Source: Solirubrobacteraceae bacterium (GTDB taxonomy: Bacteria; Actinomycetota; Thermoleophilia; Solirubrobacterales; Solirubrobacteraceae). Taken from it: 64,000 bases of DNA. Below, piece after piece: positions 24,573-31,492 of the stretch. A program made the position numbers and the translations under genes. The notes below the pieces were generated by a model that was not told where the DNA came from, made no database searches, and was given only the letters and a program-made list of their open reading frames with translations. The stretch lies in assembly GCA_017882445.1 (NCBI GenBank), contig JADGPK010000004.1, positions 37,480 to 101,479 on the forward strand. Reading direction: 5' to 3'. The stretch's first letter is position 1; each line of letters starts with the position of its first letter.

Positions 24573-25754
24573 ATGAGTGCGTCTGGCGCGGAGCTTCTCC
24601 GCCGAGTCAAGAGTCAGATCGAAGAGGTCGACCCGTCCGAGGTGAACGAGCTGATCGACGAGGGCGTGCCGATCGTGGACGTGCGCGGGAGCGAAGAGTT
24701 CGCCACAGGTCACCTTCCCGGCGCAACGAGCATTCCGCGGGGGCATCTGGAGTCCCGCATCGAGAGCTCGGTGCCGGACCGCTCCGCCGAGGTGATCCTC
24801 TACTGCGCCTCGGGCGCCCGCTCGGCGTATGCGGCGCGCACGCTGCAACAGGACATGGGCTACAAGCACGTACGGTCGATGACCGGCGGGATCACCCTGT
24901 GGAAGGACCGCGGCTATGAGGTCGAGGTCCCGCGCGCGCTCACTTCAGAGCAGCGCGACCGCTACTCGCGGCACCTGCTCATCCCCGAGATCGGTGCCGA
25001 GGGCCAGCAGAAGCTGCTGGACGCCAGGGTCCTGCTGCTCGGGGCGGGAGGACTCGGCTCGCCCACGGCGCTGTATCTCGCGGCTGCCGGCGTGGGCACG
25101 CTCGGCATCGTCGACGACGACGTGGTCGACCTGTCAAACCTCCAGCGCCAGGTCATCCACAGCACCGACCGCATCGGCGTTTCCAAGGTCGATTCGGCCG
25201 AGGAGGCGATCCATGCGCTCAACCCGGATGTCAACGTGGTCAAGTACAAGACGCGGATCGGCGCCTCGAACATCATGGAGATCATCGAGGGCTACGACGT
25301 GATCGTCGACGGGGTCGACAACTTCCCGACCCGCTACCTGCTCAACGACGCGACCGTCCGTCTGAAGATCCCGGTGGTCTCGGCATCGATCCTCGGCTTC
25401 GACGGGCAGCTGTCGGTGTTCAAGCCATACGAGGGCCCCTGCTACCGCTGCCTGTTCCGCGAGCCGCCGCCCGCCGAGCTGGCGCCGTCGTGCGGAGCCA
25501 ACGGAGTCCTCGGCGTGCTCCCCGGTACGATGGGCCTGCTCCAGGCGACCGAGGTGATCAAGCTGGTCCTCGGCATCGGCGAACCGGCGATCGGCCGCCT
25601 GCTGCTCTACGACGCGCTGGGGGCGACGCTGACCGAGGTCAAGGTCCACCGCGACCCCGACTGCCCGATCTGCTCGCGCGACCCCGAGGACATCAGCGAC
25701 GAGGAGCTCGGGGTGTTCCCCGATTACGAGGCGTTCTGCGCCGCTGCCGGGTAG
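24573..25754 (+). CDS. Rhodanese-MoeZ/ThiF fusion, sulfur-carrier activator
   Basis: This 393-residue protein has two parts. Residues about 20-118 are a rhodanese domain with catalytic Cys78 in L-Y-C-A-S-G-A-R-S. Residues about 125-393 are a ThiF/MoeB-type adenylyltransferase with G-A-G-G-L-G-S (157-163), V-D-G-V-D-N-F-P-T-R and two zinc Cys pairs (C-Y-R-C; C-P-I-C). MoeZ proteins adenylate the C-terminal glycine of a ubiquitin-like carrier and load sulfur on it. The known mycobacterial MoeZ has the rhodanese at the C-terminus; here the order is reversed. TAGGAG precedes the ATG by 7 bases. The carrier gene cysO follows after 13 bases, so this is its likely partner. Confidence 0.92.
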   Translation: MSASGAELLRRVKSQIEEVDPSEVNELIDEGVPIVDVRGSEEFATGHLPGATSIPRGHLESRIESSVPDRSAEVILYCASGARSAYAARTLQQDMGYKHVRSMTGGITLWKDRGYEVEVPRALTSEQRDRYSRHLLIPEIGAEGQQKLLDARVLLLGAGGLGSPTALYLAAAGVGTLGIVDDDVVDLSNLQRQVIHSTDRIGVSKVDSAEEAIHALNPDVNVVKYKTRIGASNIMEIIEGYDVIVDGVDNFPTRYLLNDATVRLKIPVVSASILGFDGQLSVFKPYEGPCYRCLFREPPPAELAPSCGANGVLGVLPGTMGLLQATEVIKLVLGIGEPAIGRLLLYDALGATLTEVKVHRDPDCPICSRDPEDISDEELGVFPDYEAFCAAAG

Positions 25755-25767
25755 TCTGCGAGCCCAG

Positions 25768-26046
25768 ATGGCAACGATCAAGATACCGCCGGTCCTGCGC
25801 GCCTCGGTGGGCGGCGAGAAGCAGGTGGGCGCCTCCGGGGAGAACGTGGGCGAGGTGCTGCGCGACCTCGCCTCCAGCCATCCCGCCACCGAGAGCCAGC
25901 TGTTCTCCTCCGACGGAGAGCTGAACCGCTATGTGAACGTGTATCTCAACGACGAGGATGTGCGCGTGCTGGACGGGCTGGACACGGCCGTGGGGGAGAG
26001 CGACACGCTCGTCATCCTGCCGGCCATGGCCGGCGGCGCGGGCTGA
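25768..26046 (+). CDS. cysO: CysO-like ubiquitin-fold sulfur carrier
   Basis: The protein has 92 residues and a beta-grasp fold. It aligns by eye with M. tuberculosis CysO along its length (I-P-x-x-L-R, V-N-V-Y-L-N-D-E-D-V-R, V-I-L-P-A-x-A-G-G). CysO carries a C-terminal thiocarboxylate as sulfur donor for cysteine synthesis by CysM. The known protein ends in Gly-Gly; this one continues Ala-Gly after Gly89-Gly90, so two residues would have to be removed before activation. The stop is clear, so the extension is real in this sequence. The gene follows the MoeZ-like activator by 13 bases. Confidence 0.92.
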   Translation: MATIKIPPVLRASVGGEKQVGASGENVGEVLRDLASSHPATESQLFSSDGELNRYVNVYLNDEDVRVLDGLDTAVGESDTLVILPAMAGGAG

Positions 26047-26108
26047 GCGAGCCGAGGCGCGGCCGCAGACATCGGACTCCTCGGCCGGCGGGCAGGCCGT
26101 TGGGTGGG

Positions 26109-27755
26109 CTACGCGGCGGCGCTCGTCGACGTCGGCTCGGCTGGTGCGCTCACCGTGCCGGCCACCGGGATGTGGCTCATTGCGTGCTCGGCCAGCGCGG
26201 TGATCGTCAACGAGGGATTGACGCCGACGTTCGCGGGGATCGCCGATCCGTCGCAGACGAGCAGGTTCTCATAGCCGAACACCCGCTGCTGGGCGTCCAC
26301 CACCCCCCGGCCGGGGTCCGCCGCGATGACCGCGCCGCCGAGGATGTGGGCGGTCGTGGGGATGTTGAAGAGCGCCTCGGTGACCGAGCTCTGGGCGATG
26401 CCGCCGGTGCGCTCGGCAAACCATGCGGCCGCCCGGTTGGCGGCCGGGATGAACGTCGGGATGGGACGCTCTGGGTCCTGCTCGGTCTGCAGCCAGAACG
26501 AGCCGAACGGCCCTTTGCGCGGACGCAGGGCGATCGCGCTGTCGAGCGACTGCATCACGAGGATGATGATCGTGCGCCGCGACCAGTGCTTTGGGAACAG
26601 CACCTTCGCCAGTCGCTTGGGGTGCAGCAGGATCTGCACGAGCAGCTTCAGGGGGCGTGTGAGGCGCGTGCCGTCGCCGACCATGAGCGTGTAGAGGTAG
26701 TGCATCGAGTTGCCGGCGTCGCCGTAGGTGCAGGTCTCGATGTGAGTGTGGGGGTCGGGGTAGATCGAGGAGGTGATCGCGACACGCTTGATCAGGTCCT
26801 CGGGATAGTCCTCGGGCACCGTCACCGTGAGGATCGACTCGGAGTTCGTGCGCACCAGCTCGCCGAGGCGGGCCGAGATGCGTGGCAGCGAACCGTTGAG
26901 ACGGCACCGCTGGAGCAGCTTGTTGGTGCCGAGCGGCCCGGCGGCCACGACGACCGAACGCGCGCGGAACACCCGGCGGTCCTTGCGCAGCCATGCGCCC
27001 GAACGCACTGTTTCCACCTCGTAGCCCTCCGCGCCGTCTCCTGAGCCGAGCGGGCGGACGTCGATGACCGTACGTTCGGGCATCACGCGCGCGCCACGCT
27101 TCTCGGCGAGGTAGAGGTAGTTCTTGACGAGCGTGTTCTTGGCTCCATGCAGGCACCCGACCATGCAGCGCCCGCACTGCAGGCAGCCGGTCCGCTCGGG
27201 ACCCTCCCCGCCGAAGAAGGGGTCCGGCACGGTCTCACCGGACTCGCCGAAGTAGATGCCGACGGGCGTCCGTTTGTAGCTGTCGCCAACGCCAAGCTCT
27301 TCTCCCAGCTCGCGCAGCAGCTGGTCGGCGGGGTCCTCGTGTGGGTTTTCGACCACACCGAGCATCCGCTGCGCTTCGTCGTAGTGGGGCGCGAGCACGC
27401 TCTCCCAGTCCTCCATGTCCGCCCATTGGCGGTCCTCGAAGAAGGCCTTCGGCGGGACATACAGCGTGCAGGCGTAGCCCAGGCTGCCGCCCCCTACGCC
27501 ACAGCCCGACACGACCGAGACGTCCTTGAAGGTGGTCAACCGGAAGATGCCCTTCATCCCGAGGCGCGGGTTCCAGAAGTAGCGCTTCAGATCGGCGGTC
27601 GAGCTCGCGAACTCGTGGTCTTCGAAACGCCTTCCGCACTCCAGCACGCCGACCGAGTAGCCCTTCTCCGACAGACGCAGCGCGGAAACGCTGCCGCCGA
27701 AGCCGGAGCCGATGACGAGCCAGTCGAAGTCGAACGTCTCTTGCGCTGCGGGCAT
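26109..27755 (-). CDS. GMC-family oxidoreductase, cholesterol-oxidase-like
   Basis: This 548-residue FAD enzyme begins with the nucleotide-binding G-S-G-F-G-G-S (about 13-19). It has the G-C-G-V-G-G-G-S-L-G-Y motif of cholesterol oxidase-like (ChoD) GMC proteins and ends with H-I-L-G-G, I-P-A-N-V-G-V-N-P-S-L-T-I, including the catalytic Asn region. A cysteine cluster, G-C-L-Q-C-G-R-C-M-V-G-C near 205, belongs to this subfamily. It oxidises a sterol or other alcohol; the substrate is unknown. ATG 27755 has AGGA about 9 bases upstream. The gene sits between cysO and cysM but on the opposite strand, so it is probably not part of their pathway. Confidence 0.88.
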   Translation of the reverse strand: MPAAQETFDFDWLVIGSGFGGSVSALRLSEKGYSVGVLECGRRFEDHEFASSTADLKRYFWNPRLGMKGIFRLTTFKDVSVVSGCGVGGGSLGYACTLYVPPKAFFEDRQWADMEDWESVLAPHYDEAQRMLGVVENPHEDPADQLLRELGEELGVGDSYKRTPVGIYFGESGETVPDPFFGGEGPERTGCLQCGRCMVGCLHGAKNTLVKNYLYLAEKRGARVMPERTVIDVRPLGSGDGAEGYEVETVRSGAWLRKDRRVFRARSVVVAAGPLGTNKLLQRCRLNGSLPRISARLGELVRTNSESILTVTVPEDYPEDLIKRVAITSSIYPDPHTHIETCTYGDAGNSMHYLYTLMVGDGTRLTRPLKLLVQILLHPKRLAKVLFPKHWSRRTIIILVMQSLDSAIALRPRKGPFGSFWLQTEQDPERPIPTFIPAANRAAAWFAERTGGIAQSSVTEALFNIPTTAHILGGAVIAADPGRGVVDAQQRVFGYENLLVCDGSAIPANVGVNPSLTITALAEHAMSHIPVAGTVSAPAEPTSTSAAA

Positions 27756-27929
27756 GAGCACCTGTCCTCGGGTTGCCGGCGGGGTCCTGATCTTAGTGGC
27801 TGACTGGTTGTTCAGCCAATCGGTGTGGGGAGCGGCTCCGGCCGCTGGACGGCCGCCCGGGGAACCGCCCCGGCGATGCCACGCGGCTCCTGGCTTGTGG
27901 CACGGGTGGTCGAGACCTCGTGACACCGC

Positions 27930-27935
27930 TATATT
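27930..27935 (+). promoter_or_regulatory. -10 box, cysM
   Basis: TATATT (5 of 6 to consensus) ends 10 bases before the cysM ATG at 27946, which has no ribosome site. The message would start within a few bases of the ATG. Confidence 0.45.
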
Positions 27936-27945
27936 CGGTGAAGTA

Positions 27946-28917
27946 ATGGCGGCGGAGCGGCTCAGGAACCGGCCTTGCGGAGGTCGTTATGGGGACATCG
28001 TGCAGTCGATCGGCAACACGCCGCTGGTCGAGTTGGCGCGCCTGTCGCCCAAGCCGGGCGTACGGATCTGGGCCAAGCTCGAGTCGCGCAACCCGACGGG
28101 CTCGGTCAAGGACAGGGTCGCCCGCGCGCTGATCGAGGACGCCGAGGAGAAGGGCGCGATCTCCCCCGGTCAGACGATCCTCGAACCGACGTCCGGCAAC
28201 ACAGGGATCTCCCTGGCGATGATCTGCTCGCGCAAGGGCTATCCGCTGAAGGTCGTCATGCCCGAGAACGTGACGCCCGAGCGCACCCAGCTGCTGCGGA
28301 TGTACGGCGCGGAGATCGTGTACTCCGATGGCTCCAAGGGCTCCAACGGCGCGGTCGCCAAGGCGCTGGAGATGGCCGCCGAAGACCCCTCCTGCTACAT
28401 GCCCTACCAGTACGGCAACCTGGCGAACCCCAACGCCCACTACAACGGGACGGCGCTGGAGATCCTCGAAGAGCTCGACGAGGTCTCGGCGTTCGTCGCG
28501 GGGCTGGGAACGGGCGGGACGCTGATGGGCAACGGCAGGCGCCTGAAGGAGACGTTCGGCGACGCGGTCAAGATCGTCGCGGCAGAGCCGATGCAGGGCG
28601 AGCCCGTGCAGGGCCTGCGCTCGCTCGACGACGGCTTCATTCCTCCGATCATCGACCTCTCCCTGCTCGACCGCAAGATCTTCGTGACCAACCACGACGC
28701 GATCCTCTGGACGCGCCGGCTGCTCGACGAAGAGGGCATCTTCGCGGGGGTCTCCAGTGGCGCGATAGCGAGCATCGCGGTGCGGATCGCGGGCGAGATG
28801 GAGGAGGGCAACGTCGTCTTCGTCGTCGCCGACGACGGCTGGAAGTACCTGTCGAGCGGCATCTACACCCTGCCGGTCGAGGAGATCGAGAACCTCGAGT
28901 CGACGCTCTGGTGGTAG
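27946..28917 (+). CDS. cysM: Sulfur-carrier-dependent cysteine synthase CysM
   Basis: This 323-residue PLP enzyme aligns by eye with M. tuberculosis CysM over its length. PLP Lys55 lies in P-T-G-S-V-K-D-R, and T-S-G-N-T-G (82-87) holds the phosphate or substrate. Arg225 in V-Q-G-L-R-S-L-D matches mycobacterial Arg220, which selects O-phosphoserine over O-acetylserine (established for that enzyme). The long C-terminal tail ending L-W-W also corresponds to that of the CysO-dependent form. Expected reaction: O-phosphoserine plus CysO thiocarboxylate gives a CysO-cysteine adduct. Mec follows 34 bases downstream, consistent with a working pair. Confidence 0.94.
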   Translation: MAAERLRNRPCGGRYGDIVQSIGNTPLVELARLSPKPGVRIWAKLESRNPTGSVKDRVARALIEDAEEKGAISPGQTILEPTSGNTGISLAMICSRKGYPLKVVMPENVTPERTQLLRMYGAEIVYSDGSKGSNGAVAKALEMAAEDPSCYMPYQYGNLANPNAHYNGTALEILEELDEVSAFVAGLGTGGTLMGNGRRLKETFGDAVKIVAAEPMQGEPVQGLRSLDDGFIPPIIDLSLLDRKIFVTNHDAILWTRRLLDEEGIFAGVSSGAIASIAVRIAGEMEEGNVVFVVADDGWKYLSSGIYTLPVEEIENLESTLWW

Positions 28918-28951
28918 GGCTGACGCTCTCGGGCACCGACCGTCGGCGCGC

Positions 28952-29371
28952 ATGAACATCTCAAGCGAGCTTCTCGAGCAGATGGTCGGCCACGCGCTGG
29001 AGGATCCGGAGAACGAGGTCTGCGGAGTGGTGGCTTGGAGGATCGACCCCGCCGGGGCCGACCGTCCGGCGAGCGCGGACCGTGTCTATCGCGCGACCAA
29101 CATCCACGCGAGTCCGCTCCGGTTCGAGATCCACCCGGACGAGTTGCTGAAGCTTTGGAACGCCTGCCAAGAGGACGGCTGCGATCTCGGCGCGATCTAC
29201 CACTCGCACGTGCGCAGCGACCCTTATCCGTCGCAGACCGACATCAACTTCGCGACCAAGTGGCCCGGTGTGGAGTGGATCATCGTGGGCCTGGCCGGGG
29301 AGGAGCCTGAGGTTCGCTGCTACTCGATCGAGGACGGCGAGGTCCGGGACGTTCCGCTCCAGGTGCGCTGA
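28952..29371 (+). CDS. mec: Mec, JAMM-type CysO-cysteine metalloprotease
   Basis: The protein has 139 residues and a single JAB1/MPN domain. The zinc site is complete: E22, then H84-S-H86 with seven residues to S94 and D97 (HxH-x7-S-x2-D). In mycobacteria Mec cleaves cysteine off the CysO-cysteine adduct. Here it may also trim the Ala-Gly tail of CysO, as QbsD trims QbsE (inference). The gene lies 34 bases after cysM and its stop overlaps the next start by one base (TGATG). Confidence 0.94.
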   Translation: MNISSELLEQMVGHALEDPENEVCGVVAWRIDPAGADRPASADRVYRATNIHASPLRFEIHPDELLKLWNACQEDGCDLGAIYHSHVRSDPYPSQTDINFATKWPGVEWIIVGLAGEEPEVRCYSIEDGEVRDVPLQVR

Positions 29372-29745
29372 TGGCCGCGGATCGGCTCGTCTGCCCGACA
29401 TGTGGGCGAGAGCACCCCGCGAGCGAGCGCTTCTGCGAGACATGCCGGATGCCGCTGGTGCAGATCGCAGGCGCCGAGCGCGCGGTCAGCCGGCGGCGGC
29501 TCAGGGCGAGGAAGATCAAGCCCGAGTACTCCGAGGGAGCGCTCGTCAAGGTCGCCCGCGCCGACAGCCAGCCCGAGGCCGAGTTCATCGAGGGCCTGCT
29601 GCTCGAGGAGGGGATCCCCTGCATGCTGCGCCGCTCGGCGGGCTTCGACGTCCCAGAAGTCCTTGCCGCGGGGCCACGCGACGTGCTCGTCCCCGAGTCC
29701 GGCGCGCAGGCGGCGCGCGAAGCGCTCGCCTGGGAGCAGCCCTAG
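29371..29745 (+). CDS. Zinc-ribbon protein with DUF2007 domain
   Basis: The protein has 124 residues. An N-terminal zinc ribbon (C-P-T-C-G-R ... F-C-E-T-C, residues 8-25) is followed by a basic linker and a DUF2007-type domain (A-R-A-D-S-Q-P-E-A-E-F-I-E-G-L-L-L-E-E-G-I-P, about 65-115). DUF2007 is a small alpha/beta domain thought to have a signalling or binding role. No enzymatic residues are evident. Start and mec stop share TGATG, so translation is coupled to mec. That context suggests a link with cysteine or CysO metabolism, perhaps as a sensor; this is inference. Confidence 0.85.
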   Translation: MAADRLVCPTCGREHPASERFCETCRMPLVQIAGAERAVSRRRLRARKIKPEYSEGALVKVARADSQPEAEFIEGLLLEEGIPCMLRRSAGFDVPEVLAAGPRDVLVPESGAQAAREALAWEQP

Positions 29746-29760
29746 ACGTAGTTGCTCGCG

Positions 29761-29779
29761 GCCGCCGCTATCCGGCGGC
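29761..29779. terminator. Hairpin between convergent genes
   Basis: A perfect 7-bp GC stem (29761-29767 with 29773-29779) with a 5-base loop lies between the zinc-ribbon gene and the DUF1802 gene. There is no T-run; it could act on both strands. Confidence 0.4.
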
Positions 29780-29784
29780 GCTCG

Positions 29785-30420
29785 CTAGACGAGGACCGGC
29801 TGGCCCGCTGCTTCGCTGGTGATCGCCCGGATCTCCTCCGATGCGCGCTCGAACTCGGCGTCGGAGAGGACCGGAGTGCCCTCGAAGGGAAGTTCGCGCT
29901 GGAGCTCCACCCAGGCGTTGGGGCCGGTGTACTCGTCCTTGACCTTCACCGTGACCGGTCGCGGGATGCGATAGGTGCGCAGCAGCAGGACGTGCAGCGG
30001 CTGGCGCCTGCGCCAGCCGAGGCGCTTTTCGGCGTAGTCGGCCGTCCACACGTAGAAGGGGGAGAGCGCGTCCACGCAGCGTGGGTCGACGACCGTGAAA
30101 TGATCGGTGACTTCGGCCCAGGCACGAATGCGCACGCGGTCAGGCTGCTGGAGCGGGGCGCCGGAGACGAACGTGTGCAGCGGCGGCTCTCCGTCGCTCC
30201 AGACGCCCTCCTCGAGCGCCCGGCGCAGCTCAGGCTGGTGGGACTCACGCACCAGATCGCCCGGCTGGTGGTCGAAGGTGGGGTACAGGAAGAAGCGCTC
30301 GTGGGCAAGTCGGAACGGCTTGTTGCCCGGAGGGAGAACGCCCTTGCGGAGTGTTAGGAGCTGCTCGCCTTCCGCTAGGGCGCGGACGGTGACAGCCCAT
30401 TCTTTGAAAGCAATTGGCAT
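29785..30420 (-). CDS. DUF1802 family protein
   Basis: The protein has 211 residues. It opens with F-K-E-W-A-V-T-V-R-A-L-A-E-G-E-Q-L-L-x-L-R-K-G, the typical start of DUF1802, which fixes the ATG at 30420 although no ribosome site is seen. F-F-L-Y-P-T-F-D-H-Q is another family block. The function of DUF1802 is not established. The gene lies 169 bases downstream of the dehydrogenase on the same strand, with an A7 run in between, so cotranscription is possible but not certain. Confidence 0.82.
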   Translation of the reverse strand: MPIAFKEWAVTVRALAEGEQLLTLRKGVLPPGNKPFRLAHERFFLYPTFDHQPGDLVRESHQPELRRALEEGVWSDGEPPLHTFVSGAPLQQPDRVRIRAWAEVTDHFTVVDPRCVDALSPFYVWTADYAEKRLGWRRRQPLHVLLLRTYRIPRPVTVKVKDEYTGPNAWVELQRELPFEGTPVLSDAEFERASEEIRAITSEAAGQPVLV

Positions 30421-30589
30421 AAGAGCAAGCGAACGAGATACGACAGGAACGTCTGACGACACAGCTGGCGCCCTCCACGGAGGACGTCGCCGACACGTTA
30501 AAGATACGAAACCTGAGCGAGAATCCCAAATCCCCTGCAAATAGGCGCTTTTTTTGGCCGTTGGAGAGCCGCGGGGTGTAAGCCGGCCG

Positions 30590-31492
30590 TTATAGTCGCC
30601 TACCCGCGAGCCCCTCGGCGGCCTCGATGATGGCCGCATAGTCCTGCTCGCCGAGACCCCGCGCCATCGTGGCCGTCAGCAGGTCCCTCGCGTGGGCGGC
30701 AGAGGGGAACGGAACGCCCGCGGCCTGAGCCTCCTCGAGGCACAGGCGGACATCCTTGAGCATGTGGGCGGTCTTGAACAGGGGCGCGTAGTCGTGCTCG
30801 CGCATCGATCCCGACTTGAGCGTCAGCTGGGCTGAGGCGCCGGAGCCGGATGAGACGACCTCCACGAACGCATCGAGGTCGATCCCGCTCGCCTCGGCCA
30901 GAAGCAGCGCCTCTGCGACGGCCGCCGCGTTGGCGGCGCCGAGGGCGTTGTTGATCAGCTTGAGCCTCTCGCCCTGGCCGAGATCGCCGACGTGGGTGAT
31001 CAGTCCGCCCATCGCTTCGAGCAGAGGACGGGCGCGGGCGAAGTCCTCGGGCTCGCCCCCGACCATGATCGTCAGGGAGCCCTCCTGCGCCCGTGGAGCT
31101 GAGCCCGTGACGGGCGCGTCGAGCATCCGCACCCCGCGTTCGCCAAGCGCGGCGCCGATCCGCCGGGTGTCCGGCGGGGCGATGGTGGACATCTCCACAC
31201 ACAGCAGTCCGGGCCTGCCCGCTTCGATGACCCCGTCGTGACCGAGCAGCACCGAGGCGACCTGCTCCCCGTCCACGACCATGCTCACGACGATGTCGCT
31301 TCGCTCGGCCGCCTCCGCGGGCGTCGCCACGGCCGTCGCGCCGTGCTCGCCGGCCCAGCGCTCGGCCTTGCCCGCGGTGTGCGTCCAGACGGTGAGAGGG
31401 AAGCCTGCGCGGGCCACGTTCGCGGCCATGCGCGAGCCCATGATGCCCAGGCCGAGGAAGCCGACCCGTTCAGGTGTGCTCTGCGCTGGCAT
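30590..31492 (-). CDS. 3-hydroxyisobutyrate dehydrogenase-like beta-hydroxyacid dehydrogenase
   Basis: The protein has 300 residues. The N-terminal Rossmann motif G-F-L-G-L-G-I-M-G-S-R-M-A binds NAD(P). D-A-P-V-T-G-S near 117 is the substrate loop and G-Q-G-E-R-L-K-L-I-N-N near 168 holds the catalytic Lys. Family members oxidise or reduce 3-hydroxyisobutyrate, tartronate semialdehyde or glyoxylate. GGAGG lies 8 bases before ATG 31492; a GTG six codons upstream is less likely. The start overlaps the hyuB 3' end by 23 bases, so it belongs to the hydantoinase-like operon. Confidence 0.9.
   Translation of the reverse strand: MPAQSTPERVGFLGLGIMGSRMAANVARAGFPLTVWTHTAGKAERWAGEHGATAVATPAEAAERSDIVVSMVVDGEQVASVLLGHDGVIEAGRPGLLCVEMSTIAPPDTRRIGAALGERGVRMLDAPVTGSAPRAQEGSLTIMVGGEPEDFARARPLLEAMGGLITHVGDLGQGERLKLINNALGAANAAAVAEALLLAEASGIDLDAFVEVVSSGSGASAQLTLKSGSMREHDYAPLFKTAHMLKDVRLCLEEAQAAGVPFPSAAHARDLLTATMARGLGEQDYAAIIEAAEGLAGRRL

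Noticed and set aside
27130..27190. Ferredoxin-like Cys cluster within the GMC oxidoreductase as a separate Fe-S protein
   Set aside because: It is in frame inside one continuous enzyme, and I recall the same cysteine block in ChoD-like relatives.
30590..30596. TATAAC-like -10 box for the DUF1802 gene
   Set aside because: The TAA is the stop codon of the dehydrogenase gene and the DUF1802 start is 170 bases away, so it is likely chance.
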